NCBI RefSeq assembly: GCF_009646095.1
Contig: NZ_CP045725.1
Location: 806,001-870,000 of the forward strand
From: Raineyella fluvialis
GTDB lineage: Bacteria; Actinomycetota; Actinomycetes; Propionibacteriales; Propionibacteriaceae
DNA length: 64,000 bases
Direction of reading: 5' to 3'
Under the pieces are notes generated by a model. That model made no database searches. It had not been told where the DNA came from and saw only the letters and a list, made by a program, of their open reading frames with translations. Both the position numbers and the translations under genes were made by a program. How positions within the stretch are numbered: the first letter of the stretch is position 1; each line of letters begins with the position of its first letter. Shown here piece by piece: positions 63,261-64,000 of this stretch.

Positions 63261-64000
63261 GGATTGATCCGCAGCAGCGCGGTGGCCGTCACCCCGATGA
63301 TCATCTCCTGCACCGGGCCGAACTGGCAGGCCTCCACGACACCGATCGGATCCTCGTCACCCATCGGCGCGGGGTAGTCGCTGCCCATCAGCACCCGGGC
63401 CGGTCCGGCGAACTCGACCAACTGCTGGAGTGCGAGGGTGTCGAAGGTCGCGGTGTCGTAGTAGAGCCGGCGCAGCTGGTCGAGGGCGAGTGGCGCAGGG
63501 CCGGCCCCTCGCCGAGCCGCTCCCACCCCCGCTGCATCATGCCGCGCACCGCGGGCAGGGCGCCGCCCCCGTACGTCAGGCAGAGGGGGAAGTCGTACGT
63601 CTCCAGGGTGCCGGCGCGCAGCAGCCCGGCGACGGCGAGCGCGATGTCCACCGCCGCCGTCACCGACCCGGCCCACGGCTCGCCGCTGTCCCCCAGGTCG
63701 CCCGGCCCGCCCACCGGATGCAGCAGGGCGAAGACCCTGCGCTCGGCCAGCACCTGCCACAGCGGGGTGTGCACGGGATCGGTGAGGTCGCGCCCGGCAC
63801 CGTGCGTGCCGAGGGAGACGCCCGCCATCCCGAGTTCGTCGAGGCAGTAGCGCACCTCCTCGGCGGCCTCCGGCAGGCCGACCGGCACCGTCGCGAGCGC
63901 GACGAGGTGGTCGGGAGCCTCGGCCACGAAGGCGGCCAGCGCCTCGTTGCTGCGACGTGTCAGTTCCAGGACCAAGGCGGTGTCGCCGGACGCCGCGGCG
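63257..64000 (-). CDS. Amidohydrolase (ACMSD-like), partial, one apparent frameshift
   Basis: Metal-dependent TIM-barrel hydrolase or decarboxylase of the amidohydrolase_2 group. The 5' end is beyond the window. Visible: NEALAAFVAEAPDHLVALAT, YCLDELGMAGVSLGTHG, FALLHPVGGP, ETYDFPLCLTYGGGALPAVRG; then, in the next frame, LYYDTATFDTLALQQLVEFA and RVLMGSDYPAPMGDEDP (the catalytic-Asp motif GSDYP). One added base at 63498-63500 joins the halves. The ALLHP and GGGALP segments sit where metal-ligand histidines normally occur. The stop overlaps the convergent lipoprotein by 4 nt. Substrate unknown. Confidence 0.78.
   Translation of the reverse strand, partial: RRGVRRHRLGPGTDTSQQRGAGRLRGRGSRPPRRARDGAGRPAGGRRGGALLPRRTRDGGRLPRHARCRARPHRSRAHPAVAGAGRAQGLRPAASGGRAGRPGGQRRAVGRVGDGGGGHRARRRRAAARRHPGDVRLPPLPDVRGRRPARGARHDAAGVGAARRGAGPAPLALDQLRRLYYDTATFDTLALQQLVEFAGPARVLMGSDYPAPMGDEDPIGVVEACQFGPVQEMIIGVTATALLRINP

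Overview
The window is about 64 kb of high-GC DNA (by eye near 70 percent) packed with short intergenic gaps, GTG starts and 4-nt start/stop overlaps. The gene set (GTP-dependent PEP carboxykinase, proteasome activator Bpa, a WhiB-type regulator, an MptB-like polyprenol-phosphate mannosyltransferase, a DUF222/HNH gene, LCP protein, cobalamin synthesis under a B12 riboswitch, nickel-pincer genes larB/larC) points to an actinobacterium, most likely of the order Propionibacteriales. The genus cannot be fixed from the sequence alone. No insertion sequence, prophage, CRISPR array or origin was seen; this is core-type chromosome with some catabolic islands.

Layout. 1-4 kb: end of PEP carboxykinase, an M20 peptidase and acetyl-CoA synthetase. 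4-13 kb: two tRNA-Ser genes, an LCP cell-wall ligase, a quinone oxidoreductase followed by bpa, a WhiB-like regulator, a HAD phosphatase, serS and a PAP2-diacylglycerol kinase fusion. 13-20 kb: pheA, larBC, mannosyltransferase, aat, an EcsC protein, a GH13 hydrolase. 20-28 kb: citrate synthase, fused dihydroxyacetone kinase, a DUF2252 protein, two coupled MFS transporters behind a CsoR-type palindrome, pseudouridine synthase. 28-33.4 kb: trmL, a second CsoR-type palindrome before a small membrane protein and a CDF metal exporter, then a cobalamin riboswitch with a 14-codon leader ORF and cobT-cobS-cobD. 33-39 kb: DUF222/HNH gene, a conserved membrane-anchored protein, sucrose phosphorylase and an acyl-CoA ligase. 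38.9-44.3 kb: a quinate/shikimate cluster (dehydrogenase, transporter, TetR, type II dehydroquinase, dehydroshikimate dehydratase fused to an HPPD-like domain). 44-50 kb: ABC1 kinase, a Tat-type exported GH31 enzyme with the sulfoquinovosidase signature, a TetR/membrane protein pair with twin operators, a permease-prefix protein. 50-53 kb: LolA-like secreted protein and an ABC exporter. 53-59 kb: complete fructose PTS (EI divergent from DeoR-fruK-fruA-HPr). 59-64 kb: lipoproteins, unknown proteins, a degenerate ABC-ATPase-like protein and a partial amidohydrolase.

Two features cut across the window. First, ten genes carry eleven apparent frameshifts, and every one is repaired by adding a single G or C to a short G/C run. 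That pattern looks like systematic homopolymer under-calling in the assembly, so these genes are treated as intact in the organism. Second, the palindrome CGTACG is several-fold more frequent than base composition predicts and appears in all three codon phases, including through otherwise rare codons.
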